Positions 20,840 to 32,372 of a stretch of DNA of 64,000 nt are shown one piece after another (position 1 is the first letter of the stretch; each line of letters starts with the position of its first letter). Under the pieces are notes generated by a model. The model did no database searches. It saw nothing but the letters and a program-made list of their open reading frames with translations, and had not been told where the DNA came from. The stretch covers positions 11,677,702-11,741,701 of the forward strand of contig CM068545.1 of assembly GCA_035048495.1 (NCBI GenBank). The letters are read 5' to 3'. Source of the DNA: Euptelea pleiosperma (lineage: Eukaryota; Streptophyta; Magnoliopsida; Ranunculales; Eupteleaceae). A program made the position numbers and the translations under genes.

Positions 20840-23800
20840 TTACCTATTGTTAACAAAATTGACTTTCAGATCCCTTCATTTCTCCTCAAAACCCATCAAA
20901 TCGGTTTAACTAAAAGCATCTCCCATGCAACCACATGAAGCTCGTGAACCATGAGGTCAATCGGTTGACGTTCTGCACTGCAACCAGGAGCTCACAGGCT
21001 AAATCCCAGCTTACCCCACCTACACACACACACAAATATAATACAAAATGAAATCAGGAAGATGGTGAATCATCGAAATTGAATCTTTTAGATTAAAATT
21101 ATGGATATTTGGATATTTTGCCTCTATGATGACCATATGGATCTCAAAGGATTCTTAGCAGAACTTTTTGTTGGGCATCTCTTGACAAGAGAATGACAAA
21201 ACCATAGACTAGATCCATTTTCCATGTCCAAAATAGAAGTATTCTGCAATTTAATAGAACGTGAATTTCCATAAACACTCCCACAGCCAGTTCATTTACA
21301 TGCAAATTTGTAACCTCAACTCGAGGTATCAAGAACAGCTCAACCGATGCAGGAAAAAATGGGCCAGCTGAGCATCAATCAAGAGAAATATTGATAATAA
21401 TCAATGAAAATTAATGGAAAAAAAAAAGATGCAGGGAAAATTAATGTTCTAAAACGTTCATAATAATCAATGAAAATACCCTAAAATGCCCTGAATAAGA
21501 TAAGCCTAAAGTTCTGTTAAAATGTGTCTGAAACTTTTGCAGCAATTTGAGGCCCAAATTGACTTGTCTTTTTCACAAATATTTAGCAATTCAACGTTAT
21601 AGAGCTCAAATAGACCTTTGACACAAAAATAATCATGCATCCTAGATGGACTCATATGCAAAAGTTGAGGGCTTCTTTGCGTCAGCTCCCCCACTTCGAG
21701 TAGGACTGACGCTGATAAGTTCGAATCGAAAAATGCTTTTGAAGCTCATTGAGTTACTGCATGTCCTGATGTATCATATATACATACCTCTCTAATATTG
21801 GTATGCTTACCATTATATATCCATCCGTGCTTATACTACTGACATAAGGACAGTTACATCTGGAAGTATTTGATACAGTTGAAAATGATGATTGCCAATA
21901 AATGAAAGTTGATACATCATTCATAGCTACATCAAAATCCGTTGGATTTGGTTTTGTCAGATCTATGCTTATTTGGTTCTGTAGTTCTCAATCTGAATCC
22001 TTCTCAGATCCATAACTGTGTCAGGTCTTTTTGCCCATCGTTCAGGGACATAAGTGTTCAATATCCTGTTCTTAAGTGCCAAGAAATCTTGGTTTGAGAT
22101 ATTGTTTCTGCCGAAAAAAGTCCAAACTGATTGTGTCACCCTGAATCCCCAGGTAAGGCTAATCAAAGCTTCAAAACTTTGAGATCTTTCTAAACAGTAA
22201 GAGATTTTTTATTTTTATATTTTATTAACTGAGAGATCAAGAAAACAAAGGAGACTGACGCCCAAGCAGTTCTCCAAATAAGGATCTTTTCCCATTTACT
22301 ATCTATCTTAAGTTGGACTTGAAGCTTTCAAATATTTCCATCAACTCCACATGGCCTCCATCACACCCGTGCAGAAATTGACCACTATTATATTGGTTCT
22401 TAAGGATTATGAACCTTAATTCTAACTCTGCATTCCCTATTCTTCATCACCTGAACCCTAGCTAAGCAATAAGAGGCATGAAAATCTCTAATGCCAGTCC
22501 CACCTTCCTCTCAAAGCTTAAAAACATCCACCCATTCTCCAGGATACACCATTTCATTTTGTGTCACGTATTTTCTCGTATACAAACTTTGTTAAAAACC
22601 ACAGCAAGTTAGGACTAGGAGTAGTACTCATGCACAAAAAATGCCTATTTAAGTCTTGTTTCGCCAGAGAAAAACAAAGGCATTGCAGCAAGAAAAATTG
22701 TGCCTAAAAATTATGTTAAGACCTCAAACCAGGTCCAAAATATTCTCTGACATGTTACTGAGTATCCGCATTACACCCTAAAGCTTATCTACCCAAGGGA
22801 TCGCACAAAAGAGTTTCCTTCAATCTCAAGGGAGGAACCAAAAAATGACATGAGATTTTTCAAGTTTGTTATGCTACATCTCCTAGCCATTGGACATTGA
22901 AATTGCAAGAGGGGAAAATAGGCCAAAAAAGTTACAATCCTAAGTTCCTCTTTTAAAGCTTCTCTGACTGATTCCCCAAAGAGAGCATAAGCCGCCAACA
23001 GTAACCATAAGTTTGATCTGCGGACATAGCTTAGGAATTTCATCAGTCGACTCAACTTGGTCCATTCCAACAAAGTTTCATGATGAGTAAGTCAAGACTC
23101 ACTAATCTGGCTTTAACTTTGGCGCCACTTGCCCATAATTGGGGCCCAACATGGTAGAGATCCTTTTCCTTTTGTTTTGTGACATAGCTGATTTAACTCA
23201 CTGACTCACCCTATATACCATTTGCAAGACAAGTTCAAGTTTAAACCACTTTGGCTAATTTCTCAAAGTTTTAACCTTTATAGTACCAAAAATTGCAAAA
23301 ATTCGTTGAATTAATTCATTTAATTCGAAGTAACAGTAAACTTAGAGAAGTTTGGCCAAAATGTTGGTAAAACACACTAATTTTTAAGGATATGATAAAA
23401 CAAGCATGATAAAACACTTATAACTCATTATATTATAAAAACAACCATTTAGAGCAACCTAAGCAAGATTGATATCGTTTCACTCATTTTGGCAAAAATT
23501 CTCCAAACTTTCTTTAAGTTGGCGAATTTTCCAGAAATTCTCTAAATCGAATTGAACTTCCCCCCGAATTAATTCCGAATTTTAATTGACCGAAGTTTAA
23601 GGCAAATTCAAAGTTTAGAACCTTGCATGTGAGCAGAACTAAGCAAATCACTGCAAGAACACATGAACAAAATAAGAAGTATTGTACACCGAGATTGAGT
23701 AGTATACATATCAAACGACCGATGAACTGACAAAGATCATCTCCAGGATCTGGTTATGCAAGTTTCCATTTATCACAAGCACACTACCTGAAGGAAAGAT

Positions 23801-24293
23801 GACCATATGCTCAACTTGATCTGCGGCAAGACCAAGTTGACTCCCTTTCCAAATTTCCAATACAAGTGGTTAGTCTCCCAATCCATGAGAGATTGAAAGA
23901 TAAATCAGAGGAAATATTAGAGTAATTCTCACTAGACTTAAGCATTTGGACAAGCTATATACATGGCATTCATTGTAGGACTTCTTAATAGTTAATATTG
24001 TTGATCTAAGGAGAAAAGGTACGTGATATCGAGTTCTTTTTTTATATATTTTTTTACTGTACAAAGTATTACCTCGTATACTTTTGCAAATAAATCCTAG
24101 CAGACGAACTTCTTAGTAATGATGAGTGATGAGAGCCATATCTTAAGTGCAACTATACAGCCAAAGAATATGAAACACTAAGAAGATGAAACAACTAGAA
24201 GGAAGCATACCTGTCCCCCCTGATTCATGCACACGTACCATTCCTACGGCATGATCCCAAGCCTATATTGTAGATTGAATCAAAACCATCGAG
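20840..24293. other. Intergenic or intronic DNA, one weak exon candidate
   Basis: No recognisable gene. One minus-strand open stretch (22166-21972) encodes a protein-like peptide containing VTQSVWTFFGRNNISNQDF and VPERWAKRPDTVMDLRRI, preceded by an acceptor-like 'gggattcag'. I do not recognise the family. It may be an exon of a decayed or long-intron gene. The other open frames here are AT-rich noise. Confidence 0.4.
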
Positions 24294-24298
24294 CATGC
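24294..24298. repeat. Target-site duplication of the copia element (left)
   Basis: catgc directly precedes the LTR start TGTTG and is repeated at 29416-29420 after the other LTR. Confidence 0.9.
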
Positions 24299-24509
24299 TG
24301 TTGTAATCTTGGATCGTAACCAGAATAAGAGATTAGGGTTAGAGATGGAAGAGAGGAGAGGAGAAGAGAATTGGGGGAAGAGGAGAAATCGTGTAGAGCT
24401 TAGAATAGCCTACACGATTTCACCCAATATATATATTAAGTGAAGTTTTTACAATATTACAAGGGCCCCCTGTAGAATATAAGATATTACAAGTAGGTCC
24501 CTGACAACA
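24299..24509 (-). repeat. 3' LTR of the copia element (211 bp)
   Basis: Starts TGTTGTAATC and ends TGACAACA on the plus strand. Short for a copia LTR. The (AG)-rich stretch and 'tatatata' near 24428 would be the leader and TATA region on the minus strand. Confidence 0.95.
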
Positions 24510-24523
24510 CTCCCCCTCAAGCT
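24510..24523 (-). other. Polypurine tract of the copia element
   Basis: Minus strand reads CTTGAGGGGGAG immediately before the 3' LTR, the usual plus-strand primer for copia elements. Confidence 0.85.
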
Positions 24524-27500
24524 AGTGCGAAGATATCTATCATGCCCAGCTTGGATAACAGGTGCTCTAAGATCCCTTTAGTAACACCTTTAGTTAACAC
24601 ATCTGCAACTTGATCAGCAGTATGGACATACGGTGTGCAAATAAGTCCCTGACCAAGTTTCTCTTTGATGAAGTGACGGTCTACTTCAATGTGCTTTGTC
24701 ATGTCGTGTTGAACTGGATTATGAGCAATGCTGATGGCTGCTTTATTGTCACAATACAGTTGCATAGACCCTTTGACAGGATATCCGAGCTCACTGAGCA
24801 TAGTCTTCAACCATAGAAGCTCACATACACCATGAGCCATAGAACGGTACTCTGCTTCGGCACTGGAGCGGGCGACAACTGGTTGCTTCTTGCTGCGCCA
24901 AGACACCAGATTACCTCCCACATACGTGCAGTACCCTGATGTGGAACGTCTGTCAGTAACTGAACCTGCCCAGTCAGCGTCTATATAAGCTTCAACTCGC
25001 AGGTGTCCATTCTTACTAAACAGGAGACCCTTCCCTGGAGCCCCCTTAAGATAGCGTAACACTCGTTGTACTGCCTCAAGATGTAGAGAGCGAGGGGCAT
25101 GCATGAACTGACTAATGACACTGACTGCGTATGCAATATCTGGTCGTGTCAGCGAAAGGTAGATGAGACGCCCAACAAGTCTCTGAAACTGGCCTGCATC
25201 AGCAATGGGATCCCTATCAACAGGATTCAGCCGATGTTGCAGCTCTATAGGCGTATCGGCTGGTTTAGCTCCCAAGTTTCCTGACTCTCGAAAGAGATCA
25301 AGTACATATTTTCTCTGTGAGATAAACACACCCTGCTTTGACCTAGCAACCTCAATGCCCAGAAAGTATCTCAAGGTTCCCAGATCCTTGATTTCGAACT
25401 CTGTGCCAAGGTATCTTTTCAATCTACAAACCTCATCTGGGTCATCTCTTGTGACCACAATATCATCCACATATACAATAAGAGCAGTAAGACGACCTTG
25501 ACTTCTCTTAATGAAGAGAGTGTGGTCCGCCTGACTCTTGGCCACTGGAGCAAACGTCTCCTGGTAGTCAATCCCATAAGTCTGTGTGTACCCTTTTGCA
25601 ACGAGAGGGGCCTTGTACCTGTCGATGCTTCCATCTGCTTTGTATTTCACTGTATATACCCACTTGCACCCCACGGGTTTCTTTCCTCTAGGCAATGGAA
25701 CCAAATCCCAAGTACCATTCTTTTCTAGAGCTGTCATCTCCTCTAGCATGGCTGCTTTCCACTGAGGCTGGCTGAGGGCATCTGAGACACCGGATGGCAG
25801 AGCGACACTGGATAGGGAAGTAGCAAATGCCCTATAGGATGGTGAGAGCTGTTGATAGGAAACAAAGTGAGAGATAGGGTGCTTAGTAACACAGTTCCGA
25901 ACACCCTTCCGATGAGCAATAGGTACATCAATGTCTATGGGAAGGATAGTAGGAGCAACAGACATATCATCATGAGGATCACTGAGGACACGATTACCTG
26001 GATCGAGTTGGATTTCCTGGCAGTGAGCTTGGATGGTGGACTGTTTCTCTTTTTGACGTCGTCTGGCATATGTCTTCCGCTGCGGATCCTGTGGCACAGT
26101 GTCAGTAGGAGATAAGGACAAGGGTATAGGAGACTCATCAAGCAAATCAAGGGGTACTGGTTGAGGAATCTCCCCCTGTGGAGGTATCGGACTCTCGTCA
26201 ATACTCCCAAGCTCCTCCTGAAGAGAAGTCCGATCAACTGAGAAGAAGGGAAGACTCTCAAAAAATGTAACATCTAGAGAAACAAACCGACGACGGGTAG
26301 AGGGATGGAAACACCGATATCCCTTCTGAGTGGACGAATAGCCAAGGAACACACATCGGACGGCTTTCGGATCTAACTTGTCCTTCCTGTGATGGGCGTG
26401 AACATAGCAAACACAACCAAAGACCTTAGATGGAATGGAGAACACAGGACAGGAAGGAAACAGGAATGAAAGGGGAGACTTTGACCCCAAGACACGAGAG
26501 GGCATCCGATTTATCAAGTAGGATGCCGTCAACACAGCGTCAGCCCAATAACCCTTGGGTACCCGAGTACCAAGAAGAAGTGCCCTAGCAACCTCCAGGA
26601 CATGGCGATGCTTTTGCTCGGCCGTCCCATTTTGTTGAGGTGTATCGGCACATGAAGTCTGATGAAGAATTCCATGCTCTTCAAAGTAGGAGGCAAGGCC
26701 ACTGTACATGTATTCCCCCCCATTGTCAGTGCGTAGGACTTTTAGGGTGGTGCCCAATTGATTGCACACCATTTTATGGAAGGTCTGAAAGATAGTATGC
26801 ACCTCATTTTTTGATTTCATAAGGTAGATCCAAGTGTAACGGCTGTAGTCATCCACAAAAACCACAAAGTAGCGAAAACCAAAGATAGAAGTGGTGGGAT
26901 TGGGTCCCCAAACATCAGAGTGCACAAGCTGTAAAGGAAACGTACTTTTTTTATTACTGGTCGGAAAAGACACCCGACATTGTTTTGCAAGTACACAAGT
27001 TTCACAGTTGAACTCAAAAAATGGAATAGACGCAAACTGAGGTAACAGACTCTTCATGACTGAAAGCGGTAAATGACCTAGCCTGTTATGCCATCGCATT
27101 AACAGGTCTTTATTAACGCTAGAACTACTGACATTGGCACTAGACTGATGTGCAACAGAATATGAAGTCGGCTGGCTATCGAGCAGGTACAATCCACCAT
27201 CCTCATGACCACTGCCAATCATCCGCCTCGTCTCCAAGTCCTGAAAAACACAGTGAGTAGGAAAAAAGGTAACACTGCAGTTTAGGCTCTTAGTAAGATG
27301 GCTAACAGAAAGCAGGTTAGTGGTGAATTTAGGAACATGAAGTACAGAGGATAAAGACAAAGTAGGTGTGGCAGAGATAGTGCCTTTCCCTGAGATAGAG
27401 GAGAAGGTGCCATCGGCCACACGGACCTTGTCCTTACCCGAGCAGATATTGTAGGTGGAGAAAAGGGATAGCATACCAGTCATATGATCGGAGGCACCAG

Positions 27501-27540
27501 AATCAATGATCCAGGAAGGACCAATGGGTCCGTAGACACA
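24517..27540 (-). pseudogene. Copia pol polyprotein with an internal reverse transcriptase deletion
   Basis: An open frame of 988 codons runs from the ATG at 27483, and the same frame extends upstream to about 27540 and includes the protease active site (IDSGASDHM at about 27500-27525). In order from the ATG: GAG-pre-integrase zinc region near residues 130-170 (H-H-C-C, with CETC), integrase core with D near 189, D near 255 and E near 284, reverse transcriptase (RVT_2) from about 585, YVDD near 673, and RNase H with DADW near 836. Between 'QETFAPVAK' and 'QADHTLFIK' (junction near residue 648) the segment holding the first catalytic aspartate is missing, without loss of frame. Reverse transcriptase activity is therefore not expected. 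Integrase and RNase H look intact. Confidence 0.9.
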
Positions 27541-27599
27541 TGGTGGGCTAAATGGGATGTACCTGTCTGAGCAAAGGATGATGTAGGTGGGGAAGGGCC

Positions 27600-28651
27600 A
27601 TCAAGCTGAGTAAGTAATTGTCAAAGCCTATCAATGTCCATGCTAGAGAAGGTGTTGGACTGCCCAGAGGAAGGGGTCACATCAGAGGAATCTTGACTGG
27701 TGGCATGAGCAGCTGAGGTTCCATGTTTGCTACCAGAGGGCTTCTTTGAGGAGCCTTGCTTCCCCCATAGAACTGTGCGGGACGACCATAAAGACTCCAG
27801 CAGGTCTCCCGAGTGTGGCGACGCTTGCCACAGTGATCACATCTGAGTCGATCACGATCATCAAGATCCCCATCCTTCTTGGATGTGGGTTTGCTCAATT
27901 TCTAAGTGGCCAAGGCAGACTTCTCAGATAAAGGAACATCAGCATCTGTCTTAGAGCTCATGGCTCTCCTCTTGCTGTCCTCGCTCTAGATGTAGGAGTA
28001 GACCTGTGCAATAGTCGACGGCGGTGGATCTCTGCCCAAGATGTTTGCTCGAACTTGTTCATAGCTCTGGTTCAAGCCGCCAAGAAACTCGAATATGTGT
28101 CCGCGCACAATCATCTTCCGGAACTCCGTAGCATCCTTGGTACATGCAGGGGTGTAGGTCTGGTAGTGATCTACCTCTTCCCACTTGCTGCGTAACGCAG
28201 CGTAGTATGATCCCAAAGGAAGATCGCCTTGCTTCAGATGTGCTATCTCCTGCTGAAGTTCATACATCCTAGCAAAATTCCCATCTTGGGAGTAGGTCTG
28301 AGATGCAGTGTCCCATATATCCTTGGTAGTCGGGAGAAAAAAGAAGCCTGTGCTAATCGATTGATGCATGGAGTGAAGCAGCCATGACATGACCATCGAG
28401 TTTTCCGCTTCCCACTTCTCAAACGCAGCATCGGAGGAATCAGGTGCAGTGACGCGTCCAGTGATATAGCCGACTTTGCCTCGTCCGGTGATGTACATCT
28501 TGGCAGATTGAGACCATGCGAGGTAGTTGGTCCCGTCGAGTTTCACCGTAGTGATCTGTAGGCCCGGGCTGTGATCACCATGACTTCCCAGACTGGGTGG
28601 GGCAACAATAATCTCTGACTTGGCAGAAGATGACTCCTCAGATGTACTCAT
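27600..28651 (-). pseudogene. Copia gag, broken by in-frame stops
   Basis: From the ATG at 28651 a 221-codon frame gives a copia gag of the UBN2/Retrotran_gag_2 type (TTVKLDGTNYLAWSQSAKMY near residue 35 and GSYYAALRSKWEEVDHYQ near 150). It stops at TAG 27988-27986. The same frame continues past a second TAG (27904-27902) into a CCHC zinc knuckle (CDHCGKRRHTRETC, about 27840) and reaches a TGA near 27620. All three stops can arise by C-to-T change on the coding strand. It would need read-through or a helper element. Confidence 0.85.
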
Positions 28652-28877
28652 GGTAGTAGAGAAGACTTTTCTGATAAAAAATCACCCGAACTGCTGCTGC
28701 GGAGGTGCAAATCACCTTGCAAGCAGGATTCAGGCCTTTTTGGAACAACTCCTTTATAGATTTTCTATTGGAGAAAAAACCACCCGCGGGAAACTTGTGA
28801 ATGGTTCCGAGGACCTAAAAAAAGTTCCTGGATAGGTGCGGTAGCACTAGGGAGAGGTTCTGGACGCCCTCTCTGAC

Positions 28878-29083
28878 CTTTTGGAAGGGGCGGCTAGGCT
28901 TGGTGGCTCTTCTCCAGGCTTCTGGAGTGGGCGGCTATGCCTGATAGCTCTTCTCCAGGCTTCTGGAGTGGGCGGCTATGCCTGATAGCTCTTCTCCAGG
29001 CTTCTGGAGTGGGAGGCTAGGCCTGGGAGAACCTCTCCAACCTTTTGGAGTGGGCGGCTAGGGTTTTAGACTCTTCTAAAGCC
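28878..29083. repeat. 41-bp tandem repeats in the copia leader
   Basis: Units begin at 28878, 28919, 28960, 29001 and 29042 with cttctggagtggg-like sequence and contain 'cggctatgcctgatagct'. The middle two are identical; the outer ones are diverged, and the last is partial. They lie between the primer-binding site and gag. Confidence 0.9.
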
Positions 29084-29194
29084 TGTGGCTATCCATGGGA
29101 GATGATCTCCTTCTTTGGAAAGAACTTCGCATCGAATTTCGCAATCCCTAGGGTTCTTCAGACCTCTAAGATTGAGCCATGGTTACATAACCAT

Positions 29195-29206
29195 GCTCTG
29201 ATACCA
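29195..29206 (-). other. Copia primer-binding site for initiator Met tRNA
   Basis: Minus strand TGGTATCAGAGC abuts the 5' LTR end (29207), complementary to the 3' end of plant initiator Met tRNA. Confidence 0.9.
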
Positions 29207-29415
29207 TGTTGTAATCTTGGATCGTAACCAGAATAAGAGATTAGGGTTAGAGATGGAACAGAGGAGAGGAGAAGAGAATTGGGGGAAGAGGAGAAATCGT
29301 GTAGAGCTTAGAATAGCCTACACGATTTCACCCAATATATATATTAAGTAAAGTTTTACAATATTACAAGGGCCCCTGTAGAATATAAGATATTACAAGT
29401 AGGTCCTTGACAACA
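29207..29415 (-). repeat. 5' LTR of the copia element (209 bp)
   Basis: Near-identical to 24299-24509, with the same TGTTGTAATC start and TGACAACA end on the plus strand. Confidence 0.95.
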
Positions 29416-29420
29416 CATGC
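29416..29420. repeat. Target-site duplication of the copia element (right)
   Basis: catgc, identical to 24294-24298. Confidence 0.9.
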
Positions 29421-31774
29421 TACTACACATTGCAACTCCATGTTGACTGGAGCTTAATATGTAACGTGCCTAGATAACAATTTGAGCCCTGGCTTGAAGA
29501 ATGAAAATGGAAGCCTTACCTGAAGTTACAATTATGTACACAAGCTGCAAACCTAAAGGACACACACAACATAAATTGTAAAAAAAAAAAATACACTAAT
29601 TCCATAACTAAACAATAATTCATGTTCCTAAATTAAAAGAAAACTAAAACAGCGCTGTGGAATTATCAAACTGTGCAGTTTCCACTACAAATACTACCAT
29701 TTAATTGTTAAAATTGATTATCAAAATATTAAAATTCAAAGAACAAGAACCCAAGCCTTTGAGTAACAATAAAAAGTGTAAATCAACTTACAAGGGAGAT
29801 GCATACTTATGTATAAATACATAGACTACAAAACCTAGCCAGAACATTCTGGAAAGGTCCATGACACTATGCACAGTGAATTGCTAACCAAGTGCAATAT
29901 AGAGTTGATAGAAAACTGCACTCATCATCCCTAGTAAGGATGGTTAATGTTTCAGGAAAGTGCTTCAGCATCTCATTCAGCTAGTAGGGTCTGAACGTGG
30001 AGACGTAAGAACATTTAACAGTCATTAGTTGATTTGTAGTTGATTCGAAGCATTTTAATGATGAAATGCATATGAAATGATTTTCTTTAGATGTGATAAT
30101 GAGCACAATTATGTTAAAGTTCACATCTTAGGACACGAAGTCAAGGAATGCAAACCTGTGTCACAAACCAAAACCGGTGTTTTGTATCAACTTTCAAATA
30201 GATATGGGAATGCATGTCTAACAAGATGCAACAAGAGGCCTTTTGGGATAAGAGATTGATAATTTATGGTGATGGAGAGCTGATAACAGGAACCTACTTA
30301 GGTGAGTACATGAGCACTACGGCTATGCATCAGGGAAAACATGTTTGATTACATCATCAAAGTGGTTTGAGCCAGAGTTACAACATTTGGATGCATGCAC
30401 TTGAATTTACACACCTCTGATTCTAGATTCTGAATTATGTAATCATGAAAGCGCTACTGGTCCGTGTTGGATATGTTACTGCAACCGTTCTTTGTGTGTG
30501 TTGACAATTAATGATCACTAGTTAAACAATTCATAAAATTGAAAGGTTAAGACCAAGAAAAGTTTTGAATGGTCAATGCTATCTCACAACATAAACCAAA
30601 ACTCGATTAGAAGCAAATAAAGTAGCAAGGGGATATACTTCTATTGTGAACAAATTAAGAATGAAACCTTCCACAACAGGTAGGCAAAAGGATAACTTGT
30701 TTATCCCCAAAACTATCAGCATTAGTTGAGCTGAATACAATTTAGAGTGAAAATGATTCCCAGGTTTGACTATCAGGAATACAAAACTGTGGCTCGTGCA
30801 GCAAGCAACAAATATCCACAAAGCATCTGACCCAACTATTATACTAATTTCCTATCGATTTCACTTACATTCAACTGTTCCAGTTGCAGTTAGGTACCAC
30901 TCTGACAATAAAAAGTATCATATAACCATTCTCGCAAGCAGGACATCAAAGAAGCATTCATGGATGATTAACTAACAGATGATTCCAGAAAGACATCCAC
31001 AAATTGTTTGTATTAGTTAGGATTACTTAAAGGCACAACCAATGCAGATACAATTACGTATTGGTTATGGGCCTTGTGGCATCAATGGAACCAATAAGAT
31101 GGCCACCCCACCAAGACCCTCTCTTTCTCTGCCAAAGCCATATACTACACTATGAACACTCTCTTGGACTTCAAATTCAGTTTAACCAACCAAACCTGAA
31201 GAGGAAACCCACAAGTAAGCAGATGGTTGGGAGACTGCACACTACAGAACTTGTACTAAATACTAATTCACATGCCATAGCAAGGCCAAATAAATGCTCT
31301 ATTTGCAAACTCCAGCAACATTCCCATCACCCAACCCACTTTATACTATGCTGCAATATTCATGTGTTGCCCCACTCACAAAATAAGGTAATCATCCCTA
31401 TAAATCTAACCCTCTGTTGCCGTTTGTCTCCCTCCATTGTTTTCATCTTTGAAAAGGGTAAAATCGAAAAAGAGGAGCCTAACTAAGATCATAAACTACA
31501 CAGAGAAAAAGAATCATAAATTTTAAGAGAAAAAGAATCACACAAATTGGATGATTTACCATTTCATGCAACCCAACAGGGACCGCAAAGTGCAAAGATA
31601 CTTCAGGCAAATTATACTTCTACAAGCTGGTTATCAGTGGGACTTTGTTCTTCATCACAAGACAAGGAAACAAGGTAAACTCAGACCTGGAAGCATAGAA
31701 CAATTCCAAAGCCGGAAAGAATTCCAATAGCCCAAGATTAGATAACTGATGTAGAACATGCAGCAGAGGAGTTC
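29421..31774. other. Intergenic, no gene recognised
   Basis: AT-rich and stop-rich. The longest open frame (31061-31486, 141 codons) has no domain, and its composition (many H, S, N and scattered low-complexity) does not look coding. Confidence 0.55.
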
Positions 31775-32372
31775 ATGGGGCGTTTGGACCCTTGACGGTC
31801 CAAACGATGCTAAAAAGGACGTAACGGGCATTAACGCTAAAGATACACTAAAAATGACGTAATAGGCATTAACGTAATTGTTTTTAGTGTCGGAATTGCG
31901 CGGGACTGGACTTCTTTGAAATGAAACGACGAAGTCTTCGATAGTCATACGCTTCGCTTGTGATGTACGCCTAATTTTGACCAAATTCCATTGTTTAATG
32001 GGTCAAAACGGCATTTTGGCTATTTTTAGAGAATCTCGTTTTAGCAATAACTTGAGTCGTGGAAATCAGAATCACTGCCCGTCGATTCTGACGTGTTTCT
32101 AAGCTCTATTACTATCAATTTTAGTCTTAGTAGGAATTTCTATTTTTTTGTAATTTTTCCTATTTTAGCAATTTTAGACTTTTAGTAAGTTTCTAATTCT
32201 CTTTACTGATTTGCCCTATTTAAGAGGGTTGCAGTTGGACGAAAGCAGGAATAAAGTTTATTGTTTAAGTCTTCTTTTACTCTTTTCTTTGTGGATTCAA
32301 TGTTTGTTTCTGTTTGAAGACGTTGTTCTTCTTCCCAGTTCACTTTCGTGATTAACTTCACGCTTCCACTAC
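31775..32372 (+). mobile_element. LTR-like segment, possibly a solo LTR
   Basis: About 600 bp with paired 'acgggcattaacg' and 'aggcattaacgt' near the left end, a TATA-like 'tatttaagagg' at about 32219 and a T-rich downstream portion (tcttcttttactctt), an arrangement like the promoter half of plant LTRs. The fragment 'attaatgcccgttatggtcc' near 4341-4362 is related in inverse orientation. No TSD or exact ends could be fixed, so this is tentative. Confidence 0.3.

Larger units (their letters stand above)
24299..29415 (-). mobile_element. Ty1/copia LTR retrotransposon, nearly complete, recent, defective
   Basis: A 5.1-kb element on the minus strand, with TG...CA LTRs, a 5-bp TSD (catgc), primer-binding site, polypurine tract, gag and pol in the order gag, protease, integrase, reverse transcriptase, RNase H that defines copia. 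The LTRs differ by three substitutions and two single-base indels, so insertion was recent. Coding is damaged: two in-frame TAG codons in gag, a TGA and a frame change before protease, and an in-frame internal loss in reverse transcriptase. It interrupts otherwise featureless DNA. Confidence 0.95.

Noticed and set aside
28878..29083. Regular repeats resembling an array
   Set aside because: The 41-bp units are contiguous with no unique spacers and sit in a retrotransposon leader of a plant genome; not CRISPR.
31061..31486. 141-codon open frame
   Set aside because: No recognisable domain or splice context; codon and residue composition look random.
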